The position numbers and the translations under genes were made by a program. 64,000 bases of DNA from Erythrocercus mccallii (Eukaryota > Chordata > Aves > Passeriformes > Dicruridae): contig VZRG01000289.1 in the NCBI GenBank assembly GCA_013397435.1, positions 558,001-622,000 of the forward strand. Reading direction: 5' to 3'. The notes below the pieces were generated by a model. It saw nothing but the letters and a program-made list of their open reading frames with translations. It was not told the origin of the DNA and did not search any database. This document shows positions 15,625-29,132 of this stretch, piece after piece (position 1 is the first letter of the stretch; the number at the start of each line of letters is the position of its first letter).

Positions 15625-15896
15625 TGTTTTATCCCTGATAACAATCAATAGAGAAAGAGGACACAGCCTTGAGTTACACCATGCGAGGTTTAAACTGGAT
15701 GTGAGGAAAAATTTCTCCTTTGAAAGGGTAGTCAAGCATCGTAACATGCTGCCCAGGGAAAAGTGGAGTCATCCTTGGAAAATGTGTAGATGTGGTGCCT
15801 GGGGACATAGTTTAGTAGTGGCTTTGACAGTGTTGGGTTAACAGTTGGACTTGATGATCTTCGGGGTCTTTTCCAACCTGATGCATTCTGATTTTA
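15625..15896 (+). mobile_element. CR1 LINE fragment (3' end), sense orientation
   Basis: The stretch aligns by eye to the CR1 3' region as I know it: the block 'gaggtttaaactggatgtga' with 'ggaaaaatttctcc', then 'gtcaagcatcg', 'ctgcccaggga', 'tggagtcatccttgga', 'gacatagtttagtagtggct', 'ttggacttgatgatcttc' and 'ttttccaacctgatgcattc'. CR1 is the dominant bird retroposon; copies are 5'-truncated and end in short direct repeats such as the 'attctgatt' seen here. Substitutions and small deletions show it is old. A 145-codon open frame beginning in its 3' end is fortuitous. Confidence 0.92.
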
Positions 15897-18800
15897 AGGC
15901 AGTCACTGAATGTTGGCCAAGGCTGCAGGTGGCTGCTGCTGAGCTCATCCCCCCTTGCATTGCCCCTACACATGGGGGTCCATGGCCTGTGACCCAACAC
16001 ACATTTTTGGCCAATCTGTACCCTGCTCTCATTGCTCCTTGTGATAAGTATGTCTGGCAATTGAAAGATACTTCTTTTCTAAGTCATGATGTTGCATCTC
16101 TACCTTTTATCTCCAAAGGAGGAATCGGACAAAATAGTAGGTTTTTACATCAGGTTTATTTTTATTGTCCAATTACCAAACTACCTGCAGCCCAGGTTGG
16201 CTGCTGCTCTCTGTTCTTTCATGCACGTTACACTCAGTGTTTATCTCCCATTATCATACCCTGCTGGCAAGAGAGTGAATAGAAATTTGGAGAATATGTG
16301 ACAAGCAATTAAAGGCAGCATTTGGACAGCCCTAGTAAGTTAATCAGTTTTTGATATCTGCAAACTGCCTGTACCTGGGGCTGGAAGACACCGTGCGACG
16401 TGACATTAAATTGTTTCCTCTTTGTGGAAAGTGTGTGGTGGACAAGGCAGCATTTGACAGCTCACCTGTCACATGCAGCACACCCTACAGGAGCTGCTCA
16501 CCCTTGGTTTGGCACCAGACAAGCACTGCTGAAGCAGGGGCTAAACAGGAGAATCATTTCCCAGTCAAACAGCAGCCTGGCTACTCATCCCATTGCCGAA
16601 AGGATCTGTCAAACACTGCTGCCAGCAGGCCAGTCACTTGGCATGTTTATTCAAGTAAACCTGTGCTTGGCTGGTTTTTCTTTATGCATCCAGTGTTGTA
16701 GGCTTTTTTTAAAACAAATGAGGAGAGGCTGAGGAGATAAGGAAACAGGTAAAATACTTTGCTGATTTGTGGTCTCAAGATATTCATTAATGCAAGGTGG
16801 CAGGATGACAGATATTGGGAAAACTCTGCTGGGTCTGTGCAGTGATGCAAAGGAGATCTTGGCAAGATTTAGTAAAAGAAAGAGTGATGAGACAGAGTGT
16901 GTGTACATGGCCTGACCTGGTTAATCAGTGCTTGTCTTGTCCAGATGTTGGAATATTCGGGTAGCTTAAAGAGTGACCTGTAAGCAGAGTAAATAGTGTT
17001 ATGCATGTGCTATTGAGGCATTAATCTGAACTTCCTGAGGGATTTAAAATACAAAGTAGAACTATGATTTTACAAGGGATAGGGATTGGGATTATCCAGG
17101 TCTTAATATAGCTATTTCTTTTTTATAAAGCACATGATGTCTACTCAGTACAGAAGCACTTATCTCCTAAAACTGCTGAGAAAATCCTACAAGCAAAGAC
17201 AAACTCAAACATTATTATCTGAAATGGGGGGAGGTGAGGGGGAAAAGGCAGTTTTCACACAAAAACGTTCCCTGAATTATTTCACGTCTTTCTATGGATT
17301 ACATAGCCTTTCCCCGTACCTTAAATTTAGTGCTCTACAGCTGCCATTGTGTGGGTTTTAGCTGCTGAGGTTTTTTAAAAGATATTTCTTCAAGAATAGA
17401 GATAATAAGCAATTTGAAAAGTGGCAATTGAAGAGCTTACAGAGGTTGGAAATGAATTAATCTTTCCCTACTCTTCATCAGCAACATTTTGCAGACATTT
17501 GAAATTTTTCTTGAAGTTCTAAAGTTCTAAAGACATACTTTCTTGCCGATTCCTGTGTTTTCTTTACCAAGCACAAATCTTTTGTGATTAATTGTGTTTA
17601 AAAAAGAAATCTTTACTTTGCATTGCTAAAACTTCAATAGCTTTTCTACAGAAGTCAATAAGTCTGGTTTAGATTTATACCTGGGCAAATTGAAACCAGA
17701 ATTTGTCCTGTTATGCCTGTACATATGCACACACTTATTTTTAAAGTCTCGCGTTACGAAGGTATGTATTGCTATATGTTACATTTCTGAGACAGTGAGC
17801 TCAGATGTCCTGACCATCCTAGTTTGCCAATCCAGTGACACTTGGGAATACTCAAACTCCTTCGGTCATCTAACTTTTCTCCTGAGTGTTGACTTCTTAT
17901 GGTTTAATGCAGCTTTTGTTCACTCATGTCCATTTTGGATCACTGCAACCAGGGCTGTAATTTCTAGGAAGATGTCCAGGTTTAAGTATTCAAAGAGTTT
18001 TTAATTTAATTCTTAACCTAAATGCGGGTTATGGTCCGTGTGCAGAATCAGTACATATCTTAAAGTTCCATCTTACTTTCTGCCCATTTCCACTTGGGTG
18101 TGTATATCAGCGTATCAGAAGTTCAGAAAAAGTTACAAGAGATCTTTCCAAGTAAAATTTGGAAATCTGTGTCATTTTCATTGAGTAATTTCTTAAATCA
18201 ACTCATGCATCTCAGACACTGGATATTTTGACATTATCATGCTTAATCCAATTTACAGGGAGCTCAGATTTTACTAAAATAATTGTAGATTATCAAAGAT
18301 CATATGTAATCACATTATGTATAGCATATGTCTGTCAGAGCCCAAGGCACTCTGTAAAATCTTGAATTTGGTGCTTAAAAATTCAATTCAGAGTATGTAA
18401 AGACACTGAAAATAACTCTTCCCTCTAAACTTAGGTTGAAAAATGTAAACCCTAAGTCCTGACTTCCCACACAACCCCAAAAATATGCCTGCACATTAAC
18501 AGGCACCTGCTTCCTTTGCAGAGATGACCCATTTCTGAGGTTATAAATAAGTGTATGTTTCACTCAGTTTGGTTCTGTGTTTTCTACAAGTGAGACATAA
18601 AGATTTTGTTTGATTTATGTTACAGACCTGACACCATGGATCAGATGTGGGCTCCAAAGGGCTAAATAAAAATCTAGCTTTTCCTAGTCCAGCACGGGTT
18701 TGATCTCTTGGGTTTGAATGCCTGTTTGCAAGTCAGTGAATTTGAGCAATGGATGGCTCACAGGATCTGGATATGAAGATTGCTCCTCTATGGCTTTGCA

Positions 18801-19120
18801 CTGTTAAGTGTCTGTCCCCTCAATCCCACTTTGTTTCAATGTCAGAAGCCAAGGAACACACAGGTGGGACAGGAGTAAAGAGCTGGGAGAGACAGATGTC
18901 CAGGTCCCAACCACCACGGATGGAAGAGTCAGGGGAAATGTCACAACAGCAATATGCAAACTGGTTGTGATTTTAGCAGCAAGTTTGCCAGAAAAAGACC
19001 AGGGCATGTTCTGTCTGCTGTCCAAGTGTCCTCTCACTTAGCACCCCCTGCACGGGTGACACAAAATACGTACGGTTGGAGACTCGCAACCGAAACATTT
19101 GATCCTAAGATCTTCCTAAT

Positions 19121-19166
19121 GCATCCCAGCATTTCTTAAATTTGCATCCCAGTTTTCTTGAATTTG
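19121..19166. repeat. Imperfect tandem duplication, unit about 23 bp
   Basis: Two adjacent copies start with gcatcccag and end in aattt: 19121-19143 and 19144-19165. They differ by one indel and one or two substitutions. This is consistent with replication slippage. Confidence 0.8.
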
Positions 19167-21779
19167 CTTTGTACCAGCAGATAGAAGATTGTTTGGTGAT
19201 TAAATAGCATCAACCTTTTCTCAGCAGGGCTGGGTAAACCATGGTTGTGTAACATAGCAGAGGTTCATACTACCTGGACCTTATGGGTACTGTCTGTGTG
19301 AGTGACAAGCACTAGAGAGCCAAATAAAATGGGCCAGGGAAAAATCCATTCTGGTTACACTTCTCTGCTGGAGGAAGGTTATGTAGCATAATTATATGTT
19401 ACCATATTGCACATAGTGCCTTACAGAATGAAAAAAAACCCCTAAACTGCATCAAAATACACAATAGTGCACCCTTCTAGTACATTTACGGGGCAAATGT
19501 TTATGGACCAGCAGTTCTAAGTGGACGTGGTAGGAGTTACATCTCACTGCCTTTGACTTTGCACCTTAAATCAAAACAGGACTTGTTTAAATTAGGATTG
19601 TCTGCCAGACCCCTTTGGAGGTTTTCAGAATGAGTTCCTAGTTTGCAGCCGTAAATCTTTAGGGAAGCATCTTCCCTACTCTACTCCCTTATTACAGTGC
19701 CTATGGCAATTCTTGGTTATGCTGAAGGAGCTCACAGAGACCAGAAGGAAGGAATTGAGTTTGAATGATGCAATGTGTTCACTTCTCATGTTTACCATTC
19801 TCACCAAGGGCTCTTCAGGACTTTTTTTGGGAAGTAGTTATGGAGAATGAAATGAAGTCATCAAAACTTTTGAGCTGCTTTGAGTTCATTTCTCCATTGT
19901 TTGAGAAACTACATATTATTTTCTACAATAGCCAAAAGCCTAAATGATATAAACATGCTGCTTTAAAACTAATGGTGCACTGATGACTCATAGGATTGCT
20001 TGAGCTGGGAACATAACAGGAGTGTCTTGAAATAGGCAGCACAAATCTTTTGTTTTGTACAAAACAATATGGTGATTTTAAAGCATGGAGATACGTGGTG
20101 ATTTTTACAAACAATTGAAATATGTGTTTTCTGATAACAGTGACTCACGTAGGTTGTTTAGCAACCTCTAAATGAAATACCAATGTTCGATAGGGTCTGC
20201 ACCTGCTTCCAGAATAATTTAATTTTTCAGACAAAATGACACTTGGGGGGATATTTTTGGGACAGAGGGTGTGATTTTTTTTAAAGACACGAAGTTTTAT
20301 CTAAACCAAGGCTGCATGCTGTGTGTCATAACCTTATCTTAGAAGATTTTCCAATGCTGCTCAGTGTGCATCTGTGACTGAGACAAAATCAATGCTTATA
20401 GATTTAGCTGTGTAATCCTATCACTTGTCCTCCTAGATATGATTTGAAATGTAAAGTTCGTTAATGTTTAAATGAACTTGAAGGCCCAGGGTCTCTAGAG
20501 GAGTTTTTGGTTTCTTGGAGAGTAATCCATTTCTTATCTTTTTTTCCTGCTTGTCACTGTCTGTCTTTTTGTCTCCTTAATCATTTAAGACTCTGGAACA
20601 CTTAATCATGTCCAAAGTATATATGGCAAGAAAAAAGGAGGAATGTTGCTAATCATGTTACCAAAATGCTTTAGCATGGTGAGCACTTGAATTCCTCTAT
20701 AGGAATCAGGATTTGGAAAACTGAAACAGAAAGTGAGTAATTTTCTATTGCTGCATTTATCATTAAATCAGTTAAAATTAATTTTCCCCACACTATAGAC
20801 AACTGCTCTTAGCTTTCAAATAAAAGTGGTGTACCTTTCTATAATACTCTATCTTATCTGTTTTGACAATCAATATTTTTGTGAAGATATAGAAAACATG
20901 GTTGATTTTATTTTCCTCGTTCTGAGCGTCAGTGGATCGTACCCACACAAGTGTCAGGGGAAAAAAAAAACCAACCAAAAAAAGATGTTAGAGGTTATTT
21001 TAAAAGAAAAATTCCTATACGAATTTGTAGAAGTGAGGCAAAATAAATTTGTAACTTGTTGCAAATTTTGCTGATCCTGCATTTAACCATGTGTTACTTA
21101 TTTGAATTTCACTGATGAGAAGCCAGGCATGTTCACCTAGGTAAGGAAGAAGACTGTTTCAGTTTTTTGAGAGCTCACTTGGCATGAGTGCTTGAATGCT
21201 TAAAGCAGCAATTAACTACTTTCAGTCTCTCAAAGCCCAGTCTAAGTGAGACAAAATGCTGTTTCATTGGGCTGATGTTCTGCACTTTAATCGATTAAAC
21301 TGCTGAACTGGGCCCCACTTCCTAAGATTTTTCCTTCTCATTCAGTGTCTTTGTACACTTTGTGTATCTGAGCCCTATTTTTATGAGAGCTGCTCAGAAG
21401 TTTGGACATGGGGTTCATGTAGTGCACCAGTGCTGCCTTCAGTGTAGACTGCCAAGCCGAGCTGCCTCAAACACATCAAACCCAGCATAGGGTTTGTGTT
21501 CTTCATGTTTATGGCCTTCAGCAGTTCTGCAGGAGAGCTTGGCTCTGGGTTTACCTTATTCCCAACCCAGCTCTCCTTCCTTCATTTCCCACCAATGAAT
21601 TTCCCTCTGTTGAGGCACCTCTGAAAGTGCCTGGGGCACGTTGAGAGGGATGCCTGCCTTTCTGCCTGCCTGCTCCCACACACCCCAGGTGGGACCAAAA
21701 GTGCAGTGAGGTTACTAAAAAGTGAGGTTCGTCTTTCAGAAAGCGTGTCCTGATTAAGGAAGGATTTTGCTTTGAAAAT

Positions 21780-22020
21780 CATTATCCGTGTGGGCTGATG
21801 CCTGCTTACAGTACACAGCCTGTGGCCTCAGCTCTGAGGTGGGGTTTACACTTTGGCACAAATACTGCCCCGGGCTTGACCTTCAGCCCTGCTCGAGCAG
21901 CTGGAGCTCAGGGCCAGTGCGCTCTCTGCTCCCAAGGAGCAGGGGCTTGTCCTCCCCCAGGACAGGCAGAGGGGCTGCCACTGCGGGAGGGAAATTCAGA
22001 AAGCTTTGCTGGTGGCTGCA
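21780..22020. other. Local GC-rich block in intron 1
   Basis: GC content rises well above the flanks, and CpG dinucleotides recur (for example in ccccgggc, gctcgagc and gtgcgctc). The block is too short and CpG-poor to call a CpG island. Both overlapping open frames (80 and 111 codons, + strand) are low-complexity and unrecognised. It abuts an AT-rich motif-dense stretch. Confidence 0.4.
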
Positions 22021-22430
22021 GCATAATTAATGAGTGTAAAATCAAATTGATGGTGATCACTGGTGAGGCTCAGGGGTGTGCCATTCTCATCTGTCAGGCG
22101 GGTTCTCTGTGGTTTGCAGTGTGTGCCCACTGAGAGACCCTGAGCTTGGAGTTAAAGTGCGCGGTTTTTTGGTGACAAATCCAAGGAGCTGAAATAGTAC
22201 AAGAGAGGAGATTAATGGAAACCAGGGGCTATTGCTTGGGGAAGTATAAATTGGACCAGAGACTCTCTCATATTAAGCAGGTGTCTGTATGTGGTGCTGT
22301 TTATGACTGTGAAACTAATCTACGTTAATAATTGATTGTTCAATTAGTAAAACAAATGTGACAAAGCTAGGCAGCTTTGTGTGCCAGTGATGACAGGAAT
22401 ATATTTGACTGCAGCCCATTATCAGTCTAA
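22020..22430. promoter_or_regulatory. Candidate conserved non-coding (enhancer-like) element
   Basis: Dense TAAT/ATTA-type homeodomain core motifs occur in ataattaatgag, gagattaatgg, 'gttaataattgattgttcaa' and ttagtaaaac, with few mono- or dinucleotide runs. Long introns of axon-guidance genes often hold such elements (general knowledge). No conservation data are available here, so this is inference from composition only. Confidence 0.25.
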
Positions 22431-25400
22431 GGCTGAGAAACATTATTCCAAGGAAATCCTGTTTGTTATTCCTCTTGCTTACTCTTTTCTTCCACCACCA
22501 CTTATAATGGCATAATACAGGCAGACACTAAGTACATGCAGTGAATAGCATTAGATGAAGATGTAGTTGTGCTTATTGTATTGCTGATAATAATACCAGA
22601 CAGCATAAAAAGCCGAGAGCTATTCAGGCAAGGTGACATCAGAGCCCCAACTTTTTCTGCAGATTTTGAAGAGGAAAAGCAAGCTGGCAGGAATTCTTGC
22701 AGAGGGACACAGAAACAACATCTGCTGCTGTTTTGTCTTGTTTGCCCTTGTAGTGCTCGTTATGTCCAGAGTGACGGTGTTTTGCAGAAAATGCAGAAAC
22801 TTTGGTGTAAGCAAATGTAACTTTTTGACAAGCCTTGGAAATGCGTAAATGTAGTGTTTGAGGCTTTTTAAAAACGTGCCTGAAAAAGTGAAAACGAGTC
22901 CTTTTTCTTGGTGTCTTATCTTACAAAGCAGTGAATGTGGAGTACACTGTGAAAGTTTTCTCAATCAGTTTCCAGGAGCTTGCAAGTCCCTTATCAGAAG
23001 TTACACAAGAGCTGGACCTCTTCTGCTTAGGCTGTTTTATATGGGTTTTTACAAATCAGTATTGCAAGTAACATTCTTCTGATTGCCACTAGTAGCTTTC
23101 CTAGAAGGATCTCAAAGAAACACGTAACCATTAATTGCTTAATCCTCACTGCTCTCCTGCCAGCACAGTCTGGTGAATGTAAAAATGTATTATGGCCATT
23201 TTTCATGGAAAGGTTGCAGGGAGAAGAAAGCAGATTAATAAATGGATTGAACCAGCTTAATAAATGGCCATGCCCTGTATTCATTCTCTCTCCTTTTGGA
23301 AAGCCTGATCCAGTCCCACAGCCCCTCTTCAGTCAGCACTTTTCAGGCTGCTGCCTGGCCATTTGGGAATTTGAACTTTGAGTTTTGGGAAAGCAATTAG
23401 TAAGTTAGTCTGCTCATTGCTTACTTCTGCAATGCCCAAGCCATGTGGAGCTTAGGGATTCACACCTCCACTTGACCTGTGGTGTGAGCAGGGTGTTGGC
23501 AGGGCAGGATCTAGCTTGGGACTTCTGGGGGCAGGTCCAAACCTGCAGCACTGTGTCATTATTGACTCCAGGAATGAGGAGGAAGAGCTACAGGCCTTTA
23601 TGTAATGACTGTTGGAAAGAGAGGTGTGATTAATAAAGATCGTAATGCGGGAGAACTGGTACAGAGATCACTAACACTCATTTTCATGGTCCCAGAAGGC
23701 TTTGTGCCATTTAACAATGGTAGTGATGAGAAAGAGTCAAGAATAATTATGCCATAGTGAAACACAGTGGTTTATTTTATTGTAAGAAGTGTTGTACTTA
23801 AACTTTCAAAGATTTCATGCCAAAGGAAATGGCACAACAGTTTGGAAAGGAGAAGAGGCATCAATCACTGTTTTTTCATTGTTTTGTTCTGTTATTCTCC
23901 CATCTTCCTTTGTGTTTTTCTAGACCCTGTGCTTGCCAGTGCAGGGAGATTTAATAGGTGTTTGTACAGCATGTTTGGGCTTTGTTTTAATTGTAGTATT
24001 TGAACACTATCAGAACAGTACTAATAAACAATAATTATATCAATAATAAAACCACATAGACACATGTATAAAAGTTTGGAATACTAAAATATATCTCAAT
24101 AAGATTAATTTGTGGATAAGGTATATAATCAGGCTTCTGGTAAATTTCGCCGATTTTCTGATATGAGCCTCTGGTGATCACATCAAAATTTCTGTTGCAC
24201 ATAATTTCTGGCATATAAAATAGCTTTGCTGTACATATTTTTCTATACCAATGCCTATATCAGTGCAGTGTGAAAATGGACTGGTTTGTGCTACAGAATG
24301 CTGTAACTTTGAAAAAAGAACTGCACAATTCCAAGTGAATTAATACAAACCTGACTTGATTATTTGTAGCTCTTGGCATGTTTGGTAATATTAGAATTCT
24401 TAAGGGGATGGATGTAGGAGACACATTCCAAAGAAGTTCATTAAAGGTGTGATAAATTCTCGTATGCCTCTCAGGTTTTATGGCATGGCTTTTTACTCCA
24501 CACGTAGTGTTCTCCTACTCTTCACTTCTGTATTTATTTAAAAGAGGGATAAACTAACCTATCAGAGCTGATGGAAGTGGCTCAGCATCTTAGAGTAGGC
24601 ATTCTTGGCTTCTGCCTTCTATCTTCAGAGAGATAGATCAGTGAGCAGAAAGCAGGTAAATTATCAAAATTATGACAAATCTTTGACACCATTCTGGAAG
24701 TTACATTTGGATTTGGTTGTGAATGTTTTGCAGATGTCATGTGCCATTGGCTTTTATTAGTGAATTTGATGTTTCATGCCTTCATTATTGGCTTGAAGGG
24801 ATTTTGCAGAGATTATCGATGGTGGGGATGCAAATGAACCTGGTGGTTTCTATGGCAATGTTGCTGTGTCCTGAAGTGGTACTCTGTATTTGCCAAAATT
24901 AAGCCTGAAATATCATATAAAGTCCAGAATTGTTACTTTCCATCGGTGCCCTTCAGGGGTTGGAGTTGTCTCCCAGTCACATTTTTGTCCCATAAAATAA
25001 ACGGCCTGGGCAGGGCTTTTCCTTATGTTCTTTCCACACAGCATGTGTTCCCAGTTGCTCTGTGCACAAGTGGGACAATGTTGTGCACAGAGAAATCTGG
25101 CTGGATTGCCTCGCTGTGGCCAAATGGTTCTGAAATGGCAAGATCTATTTGTCTTGGAAGCAAGAGTCAATGAACTGATGTTGGCTCCAGCTTCCAAAAT
25201 CTTTAGGGTGCACTGGATCTCTGTACTCTGGTGGTTTTCTATATTACTGCCGGCAAATAGCAAATGTGAGGATAGCTAAGTCATTACACATTTCTTTGCT
25301 GTAGAGCTCATAAGATGTAAAATATATATTGTTAATGCTATTACTAAAGCAAAATTAAACTCAAAAGGCTGTGGTCTTGTGCTGCTTTAAAGGAATGCAT

Positions 25401-28400
25401 TGAAAATCACTGCTTTGCTGAATCTAAATTCTGCCTCTTCAGTGTAGGTATAGCACCATTCATCTCCTGGAAGTCTACAGTGTTCTATTGTTTAGCTTAA
25501 TTTAGGCTTTGAAAACATGGCAGCCAAATACTTAGAAAGCAGCTGTTCAACTGAATGTATTAAGCAATTTACTTTAGGTAATGTAGCCTATAAAATTTTA
25601 ATTTTGGATTAAATAAACCATATCCTTCAGCATGACTCTCCTACCTTGGTGTTCAGAGGATGAAATATGGGCACATTTAGTGAATTTCTTCTCCAGGATG
25701 TGCCAGTGGATAAGGGTCAATAGTTTCCTAATGAAAGCAGTCAATAGCAATTTCTCTTAGTAAGCACAAAGAAATTAGCACTAAACAACAGGCAAAAAGT
25801 GGTGAAAGTTTTATGGGATTATTTGTTTGGACTGCTCCAGGATTTAGGATATAATGTAGTAGGTAGCATACTACTGCTCAATAGATAGCAAGCAGAGGTT
25901 GGCAGAAAATAGTTAAAAATTTAAAAAGTGTCTAAGCAAGTTGGCAACAAAAGTAGCAATGTTTCTGTCTGTGTGTGCAAAGGTAGGCATGTTTTCTACA
26001 GTGTTTATTTTATGCATTTTATATCTTAACATCTGCTTATCTTAAACAGATGTTTTCCCACAGAACAAAGGTGGAAATTATTTCTTGTCATAATTCCTTC
26101 ACAAATGATTTTCTCACCCTGAAAACATCTCATTTCTTGCCTCATAACTGTGGCAAGGTTGCATGTGTTTTACCAATACTCCTCTTGGGACAAGATCTTC
26201 AGCTGGTATTGAAAAATTTTGCTCCTTTGATCATGACTGAAGTGTCCTTTGAAACAGCTGAAGACTTGTCCCTTTCCTTAGTCTTGGAATAGCATAACAT
26301 GGAAATGACGGAACTTACAGCATTAACTGAAGCTGTTTTCCTATGTGAAATCAATAGTGTTCTGCAAGCTTCAGATCAAAATCCTGCAGATGTGTCTGTT
26401 GACTGAAGTCCCTGGATTCTAACCAGGAGAGGATGTTTGTGTGTGTATGAGTGATCACAGAGGCTCTGATGGGAAATTGTTGACTATCTCAAACACATCC
26501 TATTTTTAATCTAAAAAAACATCAGCAAAAGAGTGTCTAGCAATTTTCTAAGTAGAAAAAGGCTGACTTATATCTAACATGTTTCATAAACACATGTAAG
26601 AATAACTAGACCTGAGAATCAGCGAACACCTCTAGCCTGTGCTTGCTCCTGTTTATTCTTGATATTGAATTACCTTTTGACTTACGACTTAGTCATGTGT
26701 AGGCTAAGAGATAGGAACTCAACAGCTTTTATTAAAATATGTAGGGAATGTTTGTAGCCTGAGAGGCTTGGTTTGTCATCTGTTTGTTTTTAACTCCTCT
26801 TTTTTTTAATGTGGTCGTTCTTAAGCTCTGCTCAATTTTTCACAGTAAAATAGAAGTCTCACATGGTCGATAGCTAAGTTTGTACAATCTATATCGTACT
26901 ATTGATTTGGGACAGGTGAGGAGCTCAACTATTGGCAGACTGAGGAATGAAGGAGCATTTTTAACATGGCTCAGACGAGGTTCTGCCAAGGGCCCTTTAT
27001 TCATCCTCATTCCAAAGCAATACCTCACTGAATCTAAATAACAGCAAGAGAAACAGAGACTGAGTAAAACAGGGAAGAATAGCAGGATCTTAGAAACAAG
27101 TCTCTCCTAAATGTTGTCCAATGCTGCAGGCTATGAAGGACTGTGAGGGTAATGCCTATTTAATGTGTTGCATTGAAAAACTAGTGTTTCATCTCTTAAC
27201 ATTCTGATAAAATCGAACTCATAGAATAAAATTAATATAATAAGCAAAAATACTTTTTGAGTGGCAGGAGAAAAACTCAAGTATTTTTGTATGGAGGCAC
27301 AGCAGGTAGTCACTTTTTCTTAGTTTCAAAGACTCATGCTTTCATGTACTTGTTTCTTTGATGAGAAAAGTAGCTTAGTGCTCATATTATATACTTTCAG
27401 AGGTATTGTTTGATTGAGAAATTTCAGGCATGGATAGTTTATTGAAGTTTTGACTTTATTCTTGATAGACTACCAATTTGTTCAGCAAAGAAAATGGCTA
27501 GGATAATTTTTTTTCTCTGCCTGCTTCATTTTACAGTTCCCTTTCCAAAAAGTGTAACTTTATTATATATTCAATCTCATTCTCTACTGTTACACAAAGA
27601 CCATGCAGTAGAGAGACACACTGCCCATCAGAAAGAGCTTTGGTCTTGGTCATCCATGACTTCATGGATAACCAGGCAGAGAATGACTCTTCTTGTTTAT
27701 CCGGGCTGCATTGCAATGGTAGAACTAAAATGGTGCTTGTGCTGCAGGTGTAGGACAAACAGTGGTGTTTTGACTTTCCAGGCTTTCGTGCTTCCATGCA
27801 ACCCCATGGTCAATATCTGTTGCTAGCAGTCTCCAGTTGCTCTTTAGTCTAGAGCACAGAGACACCTGGAGCAAGGAGAAAACTGGCATTTGTGTGTTTT
27901 TGAGCCCAGGGTCCTTCAACAGCAGGATTTGCAAACGCACTATTTTTTATTATTATTGAAATGACTGTTTTACTGGAAATCCCACCTGATTGTACCAGGT
28001 CTGCATAATATTGCACAGGCAAAGGATATGAAGGTTTGACTTCTACTGGGAAGATTAATCGTGTGCCTAGGTACATAAGTACGGAGCCTTCTCGTGTGTG
28101 TACACACGGCTCAAATCCTTGGCCCAAATCCTTCAGTCCCAGCAGACTGAAGGAAAGAGTATTCTAACACACTGGAGTAGCTCATCAGTTTGTACAAGGC
28201 AGTGGTTTCAGGAGCCAAGAGTTGGGTTGTTGGCTTTTTTCTGCTGGAGGTGTAGGAGATAAGCCCTTTGAGAACACTGCAGGAAGTCAGTAAGGGGGCT
28301 CTATATTGTGTAACAATATTTTGGAATAGGACTTGTATTATTTTTCATGAAATACCACTTGCAGGAGGAAAAGGCTGTTTAAAAAATGCACAATGGCAAT

Positions 28401-29094
28401 GGCACATGTAGATGTCTCTCATTTGGATTGAAAACCAGTACAATTATCCCTAATCAAGGTTTATAAATGCAGAGTATGTAGATTTCAGTTCAGACATCCA
28501 TGCTTGTCAAGGTAGAGAAGTGCTCACTATCCAAACAAGCTTAACACTCCTTTGGTTAACAACCCCATAATTTCAAGTGAAACATTTAACCTTCCTGGTC
28601 CTGGGTTAAATTAAGCTGATCTTGAAGGGCAGTTCTGGGTTTTTCTCTTCTGTGGCTGTGTGATTGTTTTCTTCCCGTGCCTCTAGACTACCCTGGAAAC
28701 ACACAGGTTCCAATGGGCACCTACACTCCCTCTCTGTGGTATCCGCTTTTCCTACCAGGGCCTCCCACCTCACACCTGTAAATGCCTGCTCTTCTTTTTT
28801 CCAGACTTCTGACATCCTCCCTTCGTATCAAGAGAGCAGTGAGAGAGCTGTGCTTTGATGCCCTTCCTCTACATGATCATTCCCTTCATTTTTTTTCAAA
28901 AAAGTGAAATTGTCTTTTTCAAAAACTAGGTGTAGTATTAGTTCTTTTGAAAATAATGGGTGACAAATAGTCTCAAAATCACCACATAACAGTGAGTAAA
29001 TTATTAGTTTTGTCCCTTTCAGAGCAATTATGGGCATTTGGTAATATGGCAATTCTACATTAAATTCTCTATGGTACAATCATGTGCTCATGCT

Positions 29095-29132
29095 AAAAAA
29101 AAAAAAAAGGCAAAAAAAAAAAGCTTGAAGTT
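29095..29132 (+). repeat. A-rich tract
   Basis: A run of about 14 A residues, ggc, then about 11 A residues. It could be the decayed tail of a retroposed sequence, but nothing recognisable precedes it. Confidence 0.8.

Noticed and set aside
15845..16282. A 145-codon open frame on the + strand
   Set aside because: It begins inside the 3' end of a CR1 element at a non-ATG start and resembles no protein; chance frame.
17690..18004. A 104-codon open frame rich in Cys, Phe and Leu
   Set aside because: No recognisable domain or start context; composition fits AT-rich intron read in frame by chance.
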